A DNA stretch of 64,000 bases from Thermobacillus sp. ZCTH02-B1 (GTDB lineage Bacteria; Bacillota; Bacilli; Paenibacillales; Paenibacillaceae): positions 124,001 through 188,000 of the forward strand of contig NZ_LZRU01000012.1 in the NCBI RefSeq assembly GCF_002159085.1, given 5' to 3'. Made by a program: the position numbers and the translations under genes. The first letter of the stretch is position 1; each line of letters opens with the position of its first letter. Below are positions 62,770-64,000 of this stretch, piece by piece. The notes beneath the pieces are model-generated. The model did not search any database. It saw nothing but the letters and a program-made list of their open reading frames with translations, and had not been told where the DNA came from.

Positions 62770-63531
62770 TCACGCGGTCGCCGCGAAGAACAACCGCTCG
62801 GCATCTTCGCCGGGCGCCTCGAACTTGAAATCCGCGTACATCTCGACATGCGAGAAGCCCGCGCGCAACAGGGCGCCGCGGATCCACTCCGGTTCATAGG
62901 CCCGCTGGATGTGCGTCTCCTCGAAGCGGATGTATTTGCCGTCCCTGTCGTCGCGGGTGAAGATGGTCAGATGATGCTCGATCTCCCGCCGGTCCGGCGA
63001 ATACTCGCTTGTCCAGATGTAGGCGATGTCGCGCTCGTTGAACGTGAACGGCTGCTCCCGCGCGTAACGCTCGAGCTGCCGCGGCGCGTGGACGTCGAAC
63101 AGGAACAGGCCGCCGTCCTTCAGCCCGCGGCGCGTCGCGCGGAACGTCGCCTCCACGTCTTCTTCTTCCAACAGATAGTTGATGCAGTCGCAAAAGGACA
63201 ACACCGCGTCCACCTGTTCGGGCAGCTCCCAGTCGCGCATGTCCTGCTGCAGCCAGCGGATCGAGCCGTTGCCGGTATAACGGTGGGGCGAAGCGTCCCA
63301 CTTGCTGCGCGCGACGGCGAGCATGTCGGCCGACAGATCGATGCCGAAGACGCGGAATCCCGATTTCGCGAGCGGAATCGCGATGTTGCCCGTGCCGCAG
63401 CCGAGATCGACGACCGTCTCTGGAATGCCGGCCAGCTCCCAGCATTGCCGGGCAAACCGGAGCCATTCGGCGTACGGCATATCCTCCATCAGCCGGTCAT
63501 AGACCAGCGCGAATTGTCTGTAGGCCCGCAT
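62770..63531 (-). CDS. Class I SAM-dependent methyltransferase (YqeM-like)
   Basis: 253 residues. YRQFALVYDRLMEDMPYAEWLRF at the N-terminus is characteristic. SAM motifs: VVDLGCGTGNIAIPLAKSGF (I), VFGIDLSADML (II), QVDAVLSFCDCINYLL (IV). Substrate unknown. It lies after rsfS in the same direction, as yqeM does in B. subtilis (yqeK-rsfS-yqeM), separated here by 243 bp. Confidence 0.9.
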   Translation of the reverse strand: MRAYRQFALVYDRLMEDMPYAEWLRFARQCWELAGIPETVVDLGCGTGNIAIPLAKSGFRVFGIDLSADMLAVARSKWDASPHRYTGNGSIRWLQQDMRDWELPEQVDAVLSFCDCINYLLEEEDVEATFRATRRGLKDGGLFLFDVHAPRQLERYAREQPFTFNERDIAYIWTSEYSPDRREIEHHLTIFTRDDRDGKYIRFEETHIQRAYEPEWIRGALLRAGFSHVEMYADFKFEAPGEDAERLFFAATA

Positions 63532-63774
63532 ACAGGCTCCTTCCGGATCAGCCGTTGCCGCAGGATCGGAACGACCGCGACGCCGGCTGATCCCGTTTGA
63601 TTCGTTCGAACAGGCAAGGCGTTGATTCGGCTGCGCGTCGACTTCCGTCCGGACGGCGGCGGCTCGGAGCGCCTCCGGCCCGGCGGCAGGCGCTCCCGCC
63701 CTCCGTCAGGGCACACGGGCCGGAATCTCCGCCGCAAGGCACCGCCCCGCGCGGAAGCCCGCGCCGCTGCAGGC
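63532..63774. other. Gap between rsfS and the methyltransferase gene
   Basis: I see no gene here. One Arg/Gly-rich frame crosses it but has no ribosome-binding site and abnormal composition. Confidence 0.5.
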
Positions 63775-64000
63775 TCACGCGAACTCTACAACCTTCGCAT
63801 CCGACCAGAGCCGCTCGAGGTTGTAATACTCGCGTTCGTCGCGATGGAAGACGTGCGCGATGACGTCGCCGAGATCGATGAGCACCCATCGGGCGGCATC
63901 CAGCCCTTCGACGCCGCGCACCGGCACTCCCCGCTCCTCCGCCTTCTTGCGGATCTCGCCGGCGATCGCCTGCACCTGCGTGTCCGAGTTGCCATGGCAG
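63775..64000 (-). CDS. rsfS: Ribosome silencing factor RsfS (5' end outside window)
   Basis: The C-terminal 75 or so residues are present: CHGNSDTQVQAIAGEIRKKA, then VRGVEGLDAARWVLIDLGDV, IAHVFHRDEREYYNLERLW and a final VVEFA. This is the core of RsfS (YbeB/Iojap), which binds ribosomal protein L14 and blocks subunit joining when nutrients fall. The frame continues off the right edge. Position next to the yqeM-like gene matches B. subtilis yqeL. Confidence 0.95.
   Translation of the reverse strand, partial: CHGNSDTQVQAIAGEIRKKAEERGVPVRGVEGLDAARWVLIDLGDVIAHVFHRDEREYYNLERLWSDAKVVEFA

Noticed and set aside
63548-63889. Minus-strand open frame spanning the gap before the methyltransferase gene
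   Set aside because: It overlaps rsfS in another frame, is Arg/Gly/Ser-rich and lacks an SD.

Overview
This window looks like part of the chromosome of a very GC-rich, endospore-forming member of the Bacillota, most likely a Paenibacillaceae (Thermobacillus/Paenibacillus/Cohnella-like). The reasons are the gene set and its order: yqfD-yqfC-floA-nfeD-yqeY-rpsU, mtaB-rsmE-prmA, dnaJ-dnaK-grpE-hrcA, hemW-lepA-yqxA-spoIIP-gpr, rpsT, holA, comEC-comEB-comEA/comER, leuS and a YqeM-like methyltransferase next to rsfS. This is the B. subtilis rsfS-to-yqfD neighbourhood. Sporulation genes (yqfC, yqfD, spoIIP, gpr), a T-box, a CIRCE element and Bacillus-type LexA boxes support the assignment. I see no tRNA, rRNA, CRISPR array, insertion sequence or prophage.

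Layout. 1-5.9 kb (minus strand): sporulation pair yqfC-yqfD, an unrecognised membrane-anchored protein, flotillin FloA, its partner NfeD, YqeY, ribosomal protein S21 and a HIT hydrolase. 5.9-8.8 kb: a TetR-type regulator fused in frame to an FAD oxidoreductase, next to an operator-like palindrome, then a hypothetical membrane protein. 8.8-21.5 kb: the double-strand-break repair operon addB-addA-sbcD-sbcC with a LexA box upstream. 21.6-31.3 kb: glycerophosphodiesterase, a GH2 glycosidase with two apparent carbohydrate-binding modules, NAD salvage genes pncA-pncB, an RlmI-like methyltransferase and a Na/Pi cotransporter. 31-42.5 kb: deoC, Nudix, mtaB, rsmE, an M50 protease, prmA, two small genes, then dnaJ-dnaK-grpE-hrcA with CIRCE and, upstream, a GNAT acetyltransferase under an ARG box. 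42.5-43.2 kb: 660 bp without a gene, holding an array of palindromes. 43.2-49.5 kb: hemW, lepA, yqxA, spoIIP, gpr. 49.5-53.3 kb: rpsT, a decayed ABC-transporter tail, holA, and a sigma/anti-sigma pair. 53.5-58.8 kb: the competence DNA-uptake genes comEA, comEB, comEC and divergent comER. 58.8-64 kb: leuS with a T-box leader, an SOS-boxed radical SAM gene of the spore photoproduct lyase family, a methyltransferase and partial rsfS. Relative to B. subtilis, the approximately 25-kb block from 5.9 to 31 kb sits inside an otherwise conserved segment.

The most unusual signals are regulatory and architectural. (1) Several gene junctions carry short tandem duplications that copied ribosome-binding and start sites. 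At sbcD/sbcC five 47-52 bp units form two overlapping minicistrons linking the genes by GTGA/ATGA overlaps; at yqfC/yqfD three 75-bp units do something similar; hrcA/grpE and the regions before holA and the sigma factor show shorter versions. (2) The comEC ribosome-binding site is the 3' arm of an intrinsic terminator, with the U-run as the spacer before the start codon. (3) Two perfect 14-bp LexA boxes lie before addBA-sbcDC and before the radical SAM gene. (4) An array of five palindromes lies in a 115-bp tandem duplication downstream of hemW. (5) A TetR regulator and an FAD oxidoreductase share one uninterrupted reading frame with an internal ribosome-binding site.
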